64,000 nt of DNA. Source: a bacterium. GTDB lineage: Bacteria > BMS3Abin14. A program made the translations under genes and the position numbers. Position 1 is the stretch's first letter, and each line of letters opens with the position of its first letter. The notes below the pieces were generated by a model. That model was not told where the DNA came from. It saw only the letters and a program-made list of their open reading frames with translations, and did no database searches. Location: contig CP070719.1 in assembly GCA_020350725.1 (NCBI GenBank), forward strand, positions 1,583,865 to 1,647,864, read 5' to 3'. Below are positions 33,412-41,490 of the stretch, piece after piece.

Positions 33412-36003
33412 CTAGAACGCCATTGGAGTCATGATCTTTTCCTCATCCTTCTCGATGTTCTCACGGTAGTAGGACATGTACTCCTCGAGGGTGGGCACCT
33501 TGCCGGTGATGGCGCAGACCGTGGCTACCAGCGAGGAACCCAGGTACACCTGGGCGCCCGTGCCCATGCGATTGTCGAAATTCCGGGTGCTTGTGGACAG
33601 GACGGTAGCCCCGGTGGCCACCTGGCCCTGGTTGCCCATGCAAAGGGAGCAGCCCGGTACGTGGACGTTGGCGCCGGCGTGCATGAGGGTCTGGTGGACC
33701 CCTTCGTCGGCCAGTCTGGCGTTGCTCTCTCTGTCGGGGGGCACGGCCCAGAGGCGCATGTCCGGCGGCAGGAGTTTACCCGCGAGGACGGCAGCAGCCG
33801 CCCGGAAGTCGGTTATATCGGTCATGCACGATCCGACAAAGACCTCGTCGATGACCGTACCCGCGGCCTCGGAGAGGGTGACGATTTTGTCCGGATCGTT
33901 GGGCGCGGCCAGGAGGGGCTCCTGAACCGTCGCCAGGTCGATCTCGATAATGTCGGCGTATTCGGCGCCCTCATCACCGGTGAGGAATTCCGGTGCCTTC
34001 AGCCACTTCTCCATGAGGTTGATGATGACCTTGATCTGCTTGGAGGGGTTCCTCTTAATGAAGTTCTCCTTGAGGAACTTCAGGTTGTTCTCGACATATT
34101 CGACGATCCTGTCCGGATGGTGGGCGAAGGTTGAGGCGGCGGCGGATCGTTCCGCGGAGGTGTCGGTGAACTTGTAGGACTCCTCCACCGGCATTAAGTC
34201 CAGGCCCTCGATCTCAAGGATCCGATCGGCGAAGACGTTGATTTTGGCATCACCCTTCTCCAGGTTGAGTTTGCCCTGTTGAAGGGCCACCCACGGGATT
34301 GCGTTGACAAGGTCCCTGGCGGTGATGCCGGGCTGGATCTCACCCCTGAATCGAACCAGAACCGACTCGGGCATATCGAGGGGAAGGTATCCCTGGCTGG
34401 CCGCGAACGCCACGAGGTCGGACCCGGCGGGGAAACTGATGCCTATGGGGAAGCGGGTGTGGCTGTCCCCTCCCGTCCCCACAAAGTAGGGGAGGAGGAA
34501 CCGGTTGCCGTTGGTGTGGATGATCCCGTCCCCCGGCCTCAGGGCGATGCCGCCCAGTTGATTGACGAACCGGGTCAGGGTGGTCTGCATCTCGGCGTCC
34601 TTGCTCCTCGGCCCGGCGGCGGTGTGGCAGAAGGACTGGATAAACACTGTGGCAAAGTGGGTACAGGCCAGTTCCTCCAGCTCCTGCCGGGTCATCTTGC
34701 CTGTCGTGTCCTGGCTGAAAACGAGGTGGGCCTGCGGCTCGACGTACATCCCGGGCAGTACCCCGGAAAGCCCCGCCGCCCTGCCGACGAGCTTCTGGGC
34801 CAGCGAATAGGGCTTACTCTCAGGCAGGTCCGGCCTGCCGGGCAGAGGTACCGCCGGTTTCCCGGCTTGGATCCGGTTCTTGGCGCACGCCTCGATGGCC
34901 CTTTCGGTGAGCTTCCTTCCGATGATCAGGAGGTTTCTTCCTCCCGCCCTCGCTTCCTCCATGATGGACGATGGTTCGACCTTGAATGTCACGTGGGTCC
35001 TCCCCGTCTTACTGTCGGTAATGGTTCCCGCGGAAAAGTCCACCTCCACCACCATCCCTTCCTGGAGGCCTCCGGCCTGACAGCGGACAGGGACCGCGCC
35101 GCAGCCCCTCAGTGTATTGAAGAAAATGGGGGCGATCTTGGAGGCGAAGACGAGGCCTCCCCGCCTCTTGTTGGGGGTCTGGGGGATGTCCCGGCCGATC
35201 CACCACACCAGGGAGTTGGATGCCGATTTGCGGCTGCTCCCGGTTCCCACCACGTCACCGGCAAACAGGATCGGCATGCCGGGTTGCGCCGATTTCAATC
35301 TCTCCAGACGGTCGAGAAAGTCCCGGTCATGGGGGCTCGTCGACAGCATTGACAGGGCATGGAGGGGGATGTCGTCCCTGGTACCGGCTTCCTGGGCGGG
35401 CGAGAAGAAATCTGTGTTGATCTCGCCGCTGGTCCGGGCCACCACACAGGTCAATTTATCTGGGACGGGGGGAAGGTTGGCAAACCACGACGCCTCCGCC
35501 CAGTTCCTGAGGATGTATGCGGCGTGCTGGTTGCCGGCTCCGCCCAGTTCGGCCACCTTGGACACCATCATCGGCGAGATGAGGATGGTGTTGGAAAGAG
35601 CCTCGGCGGCCAGAACAGGGATCTCCCCCTTCAGGGAAAGGGCATCGAAGAGAAAGGGGATGTTCGCGCCGCCGCCCATCTGACCTAGCATCCGGACAGC
35701 ATCGGTGGAGGTCAGAAAGGGCGAGATCCTGTCTCCCTTGAGGAGATCCCCGAGAAATTCGGCTTTCACGTAGGAGGCGTCCGTGACACCGGGGGGGACT
35801 CTCTCCTGCAGCAGGTAGACAAGTGTCTCGGCCGTGTCCTTGTGGCCGGGCATGACGAAAATAAGATCGAGTACGTCTGACTGAAGCGCCTCACAGACGG
35901 AAAGGGTCTGATCCCTGTCCAGGGGAAGGGGAGGGATCCCCTTTTCCCTGCGCGTTTCAGCATCTTTCAGATAACTGGTGAAGAAGGATTCGAGACTGGA
36001 CAT
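33412..36003 (-). CDS. acnB: Aconitate hydratase B (bifunctional with 2-methylisocitrate dehydratase)
   Basis: Citric acid cycle enzyme interconverting citrate and isocitrate via a 4Fe-4S cluster; AcnB also acts in the methylcitrate cycle. 863 residues, the same size as E. coli AcnB. The N-terminal HEAT-like helical domain precedes the swivel domain (VGTGSSRKSASNS), as is specific to AcnB. Cluster ligands appear as GSCMTDI and CSLCMGNQ; the substrate segment GTGGDSHTRFPIGISFPAGS is intact. Tail-to-tail with the tRNA unit. Upstream there is a promoter with a palindromic operator. Confidence 0.96.
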   Translation of the reverse strand: MSSLESFFTSYLKDAETRREKGIPPLPLDRDQTLSVCEALQSDVLDLIFVMPGHKDTAETLVYLLQERVPPGVTDASYVKAEFLGDLLKGDRISPFLTSTDAVRMLGQMGGGANIPFLFDALSLKGEIPVLAAEALSNTILISPMMVSKVAELGGAGNQHAAYILRNWAEASWFANLPPVPDKLTCVVARTSGEINTDFFSPAQEAGTRDDIPLHALSMLSTSPHDRDFLDRLERLKSAQPGMPILFAGDVVGTGSSRKSASNSLVWWIGRDIPQTPNKRRGGLVFASKIAPIFFNTLRGCGAVPVRCQAGGLQEGMVVEVDFSAGTITDSKTGRTHVTFKVEPSSIMEEARAGGRNLLIIGRKLTERAIEACAKNRIQAGKPAVPLPGRPDLPESKPYSLAQKLVGRAAGLSGVLPGMYVEPQAHLVFSQDTTGKMTRQELEELACTHFATVFIQSFCHTAAGPRSKDAEMQTTLTRFVNQLGGIALRPGDGIIHTNGNRFLLPYFVGTGGDSHTRFPIGISFPAGSDLVAFAASQGYLPLDMPESVLVRFRGEIQPGITARDLVNAIPWVALQQGKLNLEKGDAKINVFADRILEIEGLDLMPVEESYKFTDTSAERSAAASTFAHHPDRIVEYVENNLKFLKENFIKRNPSKQIKVIINLMEKWLKAPEFLTGDEGAEYADIIEIDLATVQEPLLAAPNDPDKIVTLSEAAGTVIDEVFVGSCMTDITDFRAAAAVLAGKLLPPDMRLWAVPPDRESNARLADEGVHQTLMHAGANVHVPGCSLCMGNQGQVATGATVLSTSTRNFDNRMGTGAQVYLGSSLVATVCAITGKVPTLEEYMSYYRENIEKDEEKIMTPMAF

Positions 36004-36091
36004 GATAACCCCCTTATTGGACAGTGGTCGGTGAAAGGATCAACTCTGGAATGATCGGGCTAAGTCGAAAAAAGTCTATTAAAGTCAAATT

Positions 36092-36128
36092 GTTAACTGG
36101 AAACTGGAAACTGGAAACGAGAAACTGT
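36092..36128. repeat. AACTGGA heptad array in the acnB leader
   Basis: Three near-perfect units AACTGGA, AACTGGA, AACTGGA, then aacgaga, aactgtg. This array would be transcribed as part of the 5' leader of acnB. The 322-base gap 36004-36325 holds this array and the acnB promoter, but no gene. Confidence 0.8.
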
Positions 36129-36168
36129 GTCGAAAACATAGTATCCTCAGAGGCTTTCGATGCTGTAT

Positions 36169-36196
36169 ATTGTATACAATTTTTGGGGGATGTAAA
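36169..36196 (-). promoter_or_regulatory. acnB promoter with GntR-like palindrome on the -10
   Basis: On the minus strand, -35 TTTACA (36196-36191), a 16-base spacer and -10 TACAAT (36174-36169). The perfect 12-base palindrome ATTGTATACAAT (36169-36180) covers the -10. TTGTATACAA-type sites are typical of GntR/FadR-family regulators. A bound repressor would block the promoter. Confidence 0.6.
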
Positions 36197-36325
36197 GGGG
36201 AGGGTGAGAGCAGAGGACGGTCTTAAGGGATAATCGGTGCTCTCAATGACTCAGCCGGGGGAAATATATCCGTTCTGTTTCAGGGGAAAAGAGATCTGAG
36301 GTGGGATGGGAATGCTCCAATCGAT

Positions 36326-37339
36326 CTATTGCGAATACGGAATCCTGTCCTCTGCGTCCTTTGGCTGAACCAGGATCTCAATCTTGGCCCTGGAACGAAG
36401 TCCGTCCAGGAGTTCATTGATCATGGATTTGGATTTCATGTGTCTCAGACGGGCTATGATCTGCCCCGTGACCTCCTCCAGAGGGCGAATGGCAGAGGGA
36501 TCGACGCTCACCACCTTGAAGATGTGGTACCCCCGCCGGGATTTCACCGGCTGGCTGATGCCGCCGGGGGGAAGGGAGAAGATGACGCTGTCGATATGGG
36601 TCTGGAGATTGCCTCTGGTGATGACACCCATGTCACCGGAAGCAGAGGCCCCGGACGGGTCCTCGGAATATCTCCTTGCCAGAAGCATGAAGTCGGTCCC
36701 TTTGACGGCCGCTCCGTAGACCGTCTGGGCTTTATGGTGGGCTTCCTCTATTGCCGATGGATCACCCCAGGTCTTGACCCTGATAAGGATCTGCTTGATC
36801 CGGGCCGCCTCGGGCCTGCTGAAACGGTGGGGGTTCGCCCTGTAATACGCCTGGATCTCCACGTCCGTGATCACGATCTTCCGATAGACCTCCCGGTCCA
36901 GATATCCCTTGATCGTCAGGTTGCGAAAGATCTTTCTCTTGAGATCCTCCGGAGTCATTTCCACACATGCGAGGGCCGCGGCCATCCCTTCCGAGCCCCC
37001 CAGCCTCTCCAGTTCAGCGGCGTACCGGCGCTCAACTTCCTCCTCGATGCCCGGAAGGCGCAGCTTGAGCCCCTCCTGATAGAGGAGTTCAATGTCGATC
37101 AGGCGGTGAAGGGCCATCTCGCTGGGATCGGAGATCCGTCCTGCCGGCGGCCTCGGGTTTATCAGAGCCGCCTCCAGAGCGCAATCGAGGTCGGATCGAT
37201 AGATGGGCATGCCGTTGACCTTCGCAACGGCCAGCTTGTCGTCGGCACGGGCCCCCTGAGAGCCGATGGTCGTGACTGCCAAAGCTGCCAGGAGCAAGAC
37301 CGTGGTTGAGGCATGTGTTTTCCAAAGGGAGTTAACCAT
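36326..37339 (-). CDS. Exported peptidyl-prolyl isomerase, SurA/PpiC family
   Basis: Periplasmic folding factor for envelope proteins. The start is taken at ATG 37339 (MVNSLWKTHAS), giving an N-terminal signal peptide ending near GSQGARA; the longer frame to 37405 adds an unlikely 22 residues that run back into the terminator region. 337 residues: SurA_N-like helical domain (AVAKVNGMPIYRSDLD, LHRLIDIELLYQEGLKL), one parvulin domain (IKQILIRVKTWGDP ... FMLLARRYSEDPSGASASGDMGVITRG ... GYHIFKVV). It resembles the next gene and may have arisen by duplication. Confidence 0.85.
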   Translation of the reverse strand: MVNSLWKTHASTTVLLLAALAVTTIGSQGARADDKLAVAKVNGMPIYRSDLDCALEAALINPRPPAGRISDPSEMALHRLIDIELLYQEGLKLRLPGIEEEVERRYAAELERLGGSEGMAAALACVEMTPEDLKRKIFRNLTIKGYLDREVYRKIVITDVEIQAYYRANPHRFSRPEAARIKQILIRVKTWGDPSAIEEAHHKAQTVYGAAVKGTDFMLLARRYSEDPSGASASGDMGVITRGNLQTHIDSVIFSLPPGGISQPVKSRRGYHIFKVVSVDPSAIRPLEEVTGQIIARLRHMKSKSMINELLDGLRSRAKIEILVQPKDAEDRIPYSQ

Positions 37340-37407
37340 GATCACGTCAGAGAGAATAGACCACCTCGTGGCTGCCTGGCGGTGGGTGCCCTTCGCGGAG
37401 CGCACCG

Positions 37408-37440
37408 AAAAAAAAAAGGGCGGCCCTTTCAGAACCGCCC
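37408..37440 (-). terminator. Rho-independent terminator between the two foldase genes
   Basis: On the minus strand the stem GGGCGG/CCGCCC with an 11-base loop is followed by ten T. It ends the transcript of the upstream foldase gene (37505-38584), so the 36326 gene probably has its own promoter or depends on read-through. Confidence 0.88.
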
Positions 37441-37504
37441 CTCCACTCGGTGATAAGTAAACCCTATATTTTGCTGATTGTCAATAATGATGACCTTGAG
37501 TGGC

Positions 37505-38584
37505 TCACTGGGTGGATCCCTGTCCCGGCTGGGGATCGGCCGGCCCGCCGGGGGATTCCGGCGTCAGGAAAACCTCTATCTCGGCTTTTTCCGAGAGCTC
37601 CTTGATCCTTTCGTTTACCGTCGAGTTGACCTTGTCCCTCTTCATTTCGACCATGAGATCTTCCTTGACCTCGTCGAAGGGGAGGGTCCTGGGATCCTTC
37701 CGGTCCGTGACCTTTATGACATGGTACCCGAACCGGGTTAACACGGGATCGCTTATCTCGCCGGTTTTCATTGCAAATGCGGCGTCTTCGAAGGGTTTCA
37801 CCATCCGACCGCGGCCGAAATAGCCCAGGTCTCCACCCGATGGGCCGCTGGGACCTTCGGAGTGTTCCATGGCCAGTGCCGCGAAATCAGCTCCCTCGGC
37901 CCTGGCCAGATCGGTGATCTCCGTGGCACGGGCCAGGGCCTTGTCCTTCTCTTCCTGATCTGCTTCGGAGGGGGCATTGATGAGGATATGGCTCGCCTTG
38001 ACCTGTTCCTCCTCGGTGAACCTTTCCGGGTTCTGATTAAAATATTCCCTGGCTTCACCCTCTTCGATCGAGGTCTTCGCTACGATGGTTTCCTCCAGGA
38101 GCAGCTGAATACTCATCTGTTTCTTCATGCTGGCCTTGAGGGAATCTTCATCGAAGCCCCGTCTTTCCATCTCCTCATTGAACTCCTCCTTCGATGGATA
38201 CTGTTCAGCCAGTTCGGAGAAGGACTCATCCACTTTATCCGGTTTGGCCTCGAACCCCTGCCTGACCGCTTCCTGGTAGAGAAGCTCACCGGCGATGAGC
38301 TGGTTCAGGACCTGGCTGCCTATCCTGTCCATGAGCGACTGTTCGGGTGTTCCCAGGATGCCCATCCTTACGGCGGTGTTCTTTACCGCGGATTCGACTT
38401 CGGACATGGGGATGGACTGACCGTTTACAATGGCTGCCGCCGATCCTTTATCGGAGGGCGTGGCGGCCTGCACCGCCTCGGCCTTGCCCTCCTCCGCAGG
38501 CTTATCGCCTTTGGCGCAGGAGATCGGGGGCAGGACCATAGTGGAAAAGAGGATCAGGAAGCAGACGGTTCGAATCGATTTCAT
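37505..38584 (-). CDS. Lipoprotein peptidyl-prolyl isomerase, PrsA/SurA-like
   Basis: Membrane-anchored periplasmic foldase. 359 residues. Signal peptide with lipobox-like PISC, lipid-modified Cys23. After an acidic linker ([15 protein letters not shown]) comes the SurA_N domain ([37 protein letters not shown]) and one parvulin domain with the usual blocks [37 protein letters not shown] and [10 protein letters not shown] seen in order. The C-terminal tail is Pro/Gly/Gln-rich. A strong terminator follows it. Confidence 0.88.
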   Translation of the reverse strand: MKSIRTVCFLILFSTMVLPPISCAKGDKPAEEGKAEAVQAATPSDKGSAAAIVNGQSIPMSEVESAVKNTAVRMGILGTPEQSLMDRIGSQVLNQLIAGELLYQEAVRQGFEAKPDKVDESFSELAEQYPSKEEFNEEMERRGFDEDSLKASMKKQMSIQLLLEETIVAKTSIEEGEAREYFNQNPERFTEEEQVKASHILINAPSEADQEEKDKALARATEITDLARAEGADFAALAMEHSEGPSGPSGGDLGYFGRGRMVKPFEDAAFAMKTGEISDPVLTRFGYHVIKVTDRKDPRTLPFDEVKEDLMVEMKRDKVNSTVNERIKELSEKAEIEVFLTPESPGGPADPQPGQGSTQ

Positions 38585-38667
38585 TATATTTTCCTTTTCT
38601 TCTGGAGTTCTCTTTCAGCGCGGGTGGCATCATAGAGTATTTTGGGTGGAATGGGAAGGGGGGTGCA

Positions 38668-38775
38668 GGTGATCGGTGATCTGTGATCAGTGATCGGAAG
38701 AGACGGTTGAAACACCCAGAGCGACCGTGGTCTTTACTGGTCATCAGTCACGGGCCACGGTTCACTGACCAAAAA
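38668..38775. repeat. Paired 7-bp arrays overlapping the 3' end of nadE
   Basis: Left array 38668-38705: ggtgatc, ggtgatc, tgtgatc, agtgatc, ggaagag. Right array 38736-38770, in the opposite sense: actggtc, atcagtc, acgggcc, acggttc, actgacc. The right array lies inside the coding sequence of nadE and supplies its last codons. Confidence 0.75.
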
Positions 38776-40419
38776 CATCTTTGCCTTGGCGATGGGGTAG
38801 CGTCGTCCCAACCCGAAGGCCTTCCAGGAGACCTTGAGTCCCGGTGCAGCCTGTTGCCTTTTGTATTCGTTCCCCTCGACCATGTTGAGGACCCGGGTGA
38901 CAAGGTCGGGGGGAAATCCGTCAGCGACGATCTCACTGTGGGTTTTGTGGTCCTCGATGTAGGCCTTCAGAATGGGGTCCAGTGTTTCGTAGGGAGGCAG
39001 GAAATCGGAATCCTTCTGCCCCGGCCGAAGTTCGGCTGAGGGCTCTTTGGTCAGGACCCTCTCGGGGATCACCTTTCCCTGTCGATTCATGAATCTGGCC
39101 AGCTGGTAGACCTCTCCCTTGTAGAGATCACTGATGACGGCCAGTCCGCCGGACATATCCCCGTAAAGGGTGCAGTATCCCGTGGCCAGTTCCGATTTGT
39201 TTCCGGTGGAGAGGACGAGGTGTCCGAATCGATTGGAGAGAGCCATCAGGATGTTGCCGCGGATGCGGGCCTGGATGTTTTCCTCCGTGACATCCCCCGG
39301 CAGACCTTCCAGGCTTTCCTCGAGGTCCGAAAGATACTGCCGGTATATACTCATGATGGGAATGGTCTTCGTCTCGATCCCGAGGTTGGCGGCCAGATCG
39401 GCGGCGTCCGCCATGCTCTCATCGGATGTGAAATCCGATGGCATCAGCACCCCAAGGACCCGATCTGAACCGATGGCCTCGGCAGCGATGACGGCAGTGA
39501 TCGCCGAGTCGATGCCACCGGAAAGACCCAGCACAGCGGAGGGAAAACCGCATTTCCTGACGTAGTCCCTCAGGCCGAGGACAAGGGCGCTGTGTACCTG
39601 GGCGATGTTCTCGGCTCGTGGTCGGGCGATGAAATGCTCATGGGGGCGGTCGATATCGACCACGAGCATCTGCTCGGTGTATCCTTCGGCCATTGCCACC
39701 GTCCGACCCTCTCGGTCGATGACGAAGCTTCCGCCGTCGAAGACAAGGGAGTCGTTGCCGCCGACGAGGTTGACGTAGACGACGGGTATTTTGAACCGGC
39801 GGGCGATGTTGGTCAGCATCTCATATCTCAGAGATGCCTTCCCCTGACTGAAGGGGGAGGCCGCGATGTTGATGAGGGGCATGGGATCGGCACCGAGCGT
39901 TTCCTCGACGGGATCGAAATGGTAGATCCGCCTTTTCCAGTAGGTTTTGTCGTTCCAGACATCCTCACAGATGGAAAGAGCCACCATGCCGCCCGAGATC
40001 TCCACCGTGGTCAGTCCGGCTCCCGGCTCGAAGTGACGGTTCTCATCGAAGACATCATAGGTGGGCAGGAGGATCTTCCTGTGCGTTGTGACGACCCTGC
40101 CTCCTCGGATGAGGACCGCCGCGTTGTAAAGGGGTTTCCCTTCGCTGGTGTCCTCGCGGGGCAGAACGGTGCCTATCAGCACGTCCAGGTCTATTTCCGC
40201 CGTCGCCGCGATCAACGCCTCGAGGGCCTTCCGGGCCATGCCTATGAACTCCCTGTTCTCCAGGAGGTCCAGGGGTGGATAACCCACGAGGCAGAGTTCG
40301 GGAAATACAGCCAGTTCGGCTCCCGAATCCCTCGCTCTTCGCGCGCCGTCGAGGATCTTATCCACGTTTCCGGAAAAATCGCCGATTGTGGAGTTGATCT
40401 GGTGGAGGGAGATCTTCAT
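38734..40419 (-). CDS. nadE: Glutamine-dependent NAD+ synthetase
   Basis: Last step of NAD synthesis, amidating deamido-NAD with nitrogen from glutamine. The start is placed at ATG 40419 (MKISLHQINSTIGDF); a TTG 9 bases upstream is also possible. 561 residues. The N-terminal nitrilase-type glutaminase has its triad Glu (AVFPELCLVG), Lys (HRKILLPTYD) and Cys (ALSICEDVWND). The C-terminal synthetase has the P-loop GLSGGIDSA and LSTGNKSE. The last 11 residues (VSEPWPVTDDQ) are encoded by a 7-bp repeat array. With nadB it gives two steps of the NAD pathway in this window. Confidence 0.94.
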   Translation of the reverse strand: MKISLHQINSTIGDFSGNVDKILDGARRARDSGAELAVFPELCLVGYPPLDLLENREFIGMARKALEALIAATAEIDLDVLIGTVLPREDTSEGKPLYNAAVLIRGGRVVTTHRKILLPTYDVFDENRHFEPGAGLTTVEISGGMVALSICEDVWNDKTYWKRRIYHFDPVEETLGADPMPLINIAASPFSQGKASLRYEMLTNIARRFKIPVVYVNLVGGNDSLVFDGGSFVIDREGRTVAMAEGYTEQMLVVDIDRPHEHFIARPRAENIAQVHSALVLGLRDYVRKCGFPSAVLGLSGGIDSAITAVIAAEAIGSDRVLGVLMPSDFTSDESMADAADLAANLGIETKTIPIMSIYRQYLSDLEESLEGLPGDVTEENIQARIRGNILMALSNRFGHLVLSTGNKSELATGYCTLYGDMSGGLAVISDLYKGEVYQLARFMNRQGKVIPERVLTKEPSAELRPGQKDSDFLPPYETLDPILKAYIEDHKTHSEIVADGFPPDLVTRVLNMVEGNEYKRQQAAPGLKVSWKAFGLGRRYPIAKAKMFLVSEPWPVTDDQ

Positions 40420-40652
40420 TTGAGGCAATCTTCGGGTAATAACGGAGTGCTGTCAACAAGTTAAAGGTAGGGATTCGTCTTTAATCCCCGTCTCCCTTTG
40501 CGGCCTCCCGTCACCGGCATAGTGCCCAGCCGGACCTATTTGTGTAAATTTTCTATTCAATGTGTAGAATTAGTATGTAAAAACTCTCCCGCGGTGTGCC
40601 GGGTGGGACCACAATATGTTATTTTTTAGACACTTATGGAGTATCCGATAAA

Positions 40653-40668
40653 TGGCACGTTCTTTGAA
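40653..40668 (+). promoter_or_regulatory. Sigma54-type promoter before the glutamate synthase cluster
   Basis: TGGCAC (40653-40658), 5 bases, TTGAA (40664-40668), against the consensus TGGCACG-N4-TTGCW. The -24 element with its following G is perfect; the -12 element has GA instead of GC. Sigma54 and NtrC control of nitrogen-assimilation genes makes the site believable here. It is about 190 bases upstream of the first gene. Confidence 0.6.
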
Positions 40669-40676
40669 TCTTATGT

Positions 40677-40714
40677 GGTCGACAGAGGACAGTCGACCCT
40701 CCGATCGGGTTTTT
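40677..40714 (+). promoter_or_regulatory. Leader hairpins with T-run, possible attenuator
   Basis: Immediately downstream of the sigma54-type promoter: hairpin 1 GGTCGAC/GTCGACC (40677-40698) with an 8-base loop, then a short hairpin around CCGATCGG (40701-40708) followed by five T. GGTCCAC is repeated twice in the next 40 bases. The leader of about 190 bases may control read-through into the cluster. A 74-codon frame over this region (40636-40860) looks like chance. Confidence 0.4.
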
Positions 40715-40860
40715 CAAAGAGGTCCACCACCTTTTTCAGTAAAGGTCCACTGCCCCTCCTGAGACGGCCAAGAAAAAGAATTAACAATCGACCTCAAGAG
40801 GTGGGCGATGTCATCTTCGGGCGGGCCACGCTCGCTTCTGAGAGCAAACGGAGGCTGTAG

Positions 40861-41322
40861 GTGAAGAGAATCTATGCCAGGGAGGAAGTCTGCATCGGCT
40901 GCCGGCTGTGTGAGATCCACTGCCAGGTAGAACACTCCCGGACCAGGAATATTATAAAGACGTTCAAGGAAGAGGTTCCTCCTCCGCCCCGGATCAATGT
41001 CGAGGAGGAGGGGCCGGTATCCTTTGCCCTCCAATGCAGACACTGTGACGAACCATACTGCGCCTATTCCTGCATCGCGGGCGCTATCTATCAGGATGAA
41101 CAGACGGGAGAGGTTATCCAGGACATTGAAAAATGCATTGGTTGCTGGACCTGTGTCCTTACCTGCACCAAAGGGGCCATCAGGCCTGACCTCAGGGGTC
41201 CGCGAAAAGCGGCCAAGTGTGACCTGTGTCCGGACCGGGAAATCCCGGCCTGTGTGGAAATGTGTCCCAACGATGCGCTGTACATTGTGGAGGAAGAGAT
41301 CAAGGAGACCGTACCCGGGTAA
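40861..41322 (+). CDS. Polyferredoxin with four 4Fe-4S sites (HycB/DmsB-like)
   Basis: Electron-transfer subunit. GTG start with a GGAGG site 8 bases upstream. 153 residues with 16 cysteines in the four-cluster pattern of DMSO-reductase-type iron-sulfur subunits: C11-x2-C-x2-C-x3-C, then CRHCDEPYCAYSC, CIGCWTCVLTC and CDLCPDREIPACVEMC. No catalytic molybdenum subunit is near; instead a flavoprotein and three glutamate synthase pieces follow on the same strand. It probably passes electrons between a donor, the flavoprotein and glutamate synthase. Confidence 0.88.
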   Translation: MKRIYAREEVCIGCRLCEIHCQVEHSRTRNIIKTFKEEVPPPPRINVEEEGPVSFALQCRHCDEPYCAYSCIAGAIYQDEQTGEVIQDIEKCIGCWTCVLTCTKGAIRPDLRGPRKAAKCDLCPDREIPACVEMCPNDALYIVEEEIKETVPG

Positions 41323-41404
41323 CGGAGTGCGCGGTTGGGGTGGAGAGCCCAGGGCTCGCACAGGGGCGGAGATGAACATTGTCACCAAAGGTGCGCTTGA
41401 GTTA

Positions 41405-41480
41405 ATTGAGGATTCATTTTCGATATTGGGTTCTGGGTATTGGACTGAACTCCCGGAACCTGCAACAGAACCGAAATTGG
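41405..41480. repeat. Degenerate 7-bp array inside the glutamate synthase cluster
   Basis: Heptads attgagg, attcatt, ttcgata, ttgggtt, ctgggta, ttggact, gaactcc, cggaacc, tgcaaca, gaaccga, aattggg fill the spacer between the ferredoxin and flavoprotein genes. Confidence 0.65.
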
Positions 41481-41490
41481 GACGGAAGAC

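Noticed and set aside
34279-35352. 357-codon plus-strand frame opposite acnB
   Set aside because: acnB is complete and conserved on the minus strand; the other frame is composition-driven.
40636-40860. 74-codon frame ending just before the ferredoxin start
   Set aside because: It covers the sigma54-type promoter and leader hairpins, has no ribosome binding site and no gene-like codon pattern.
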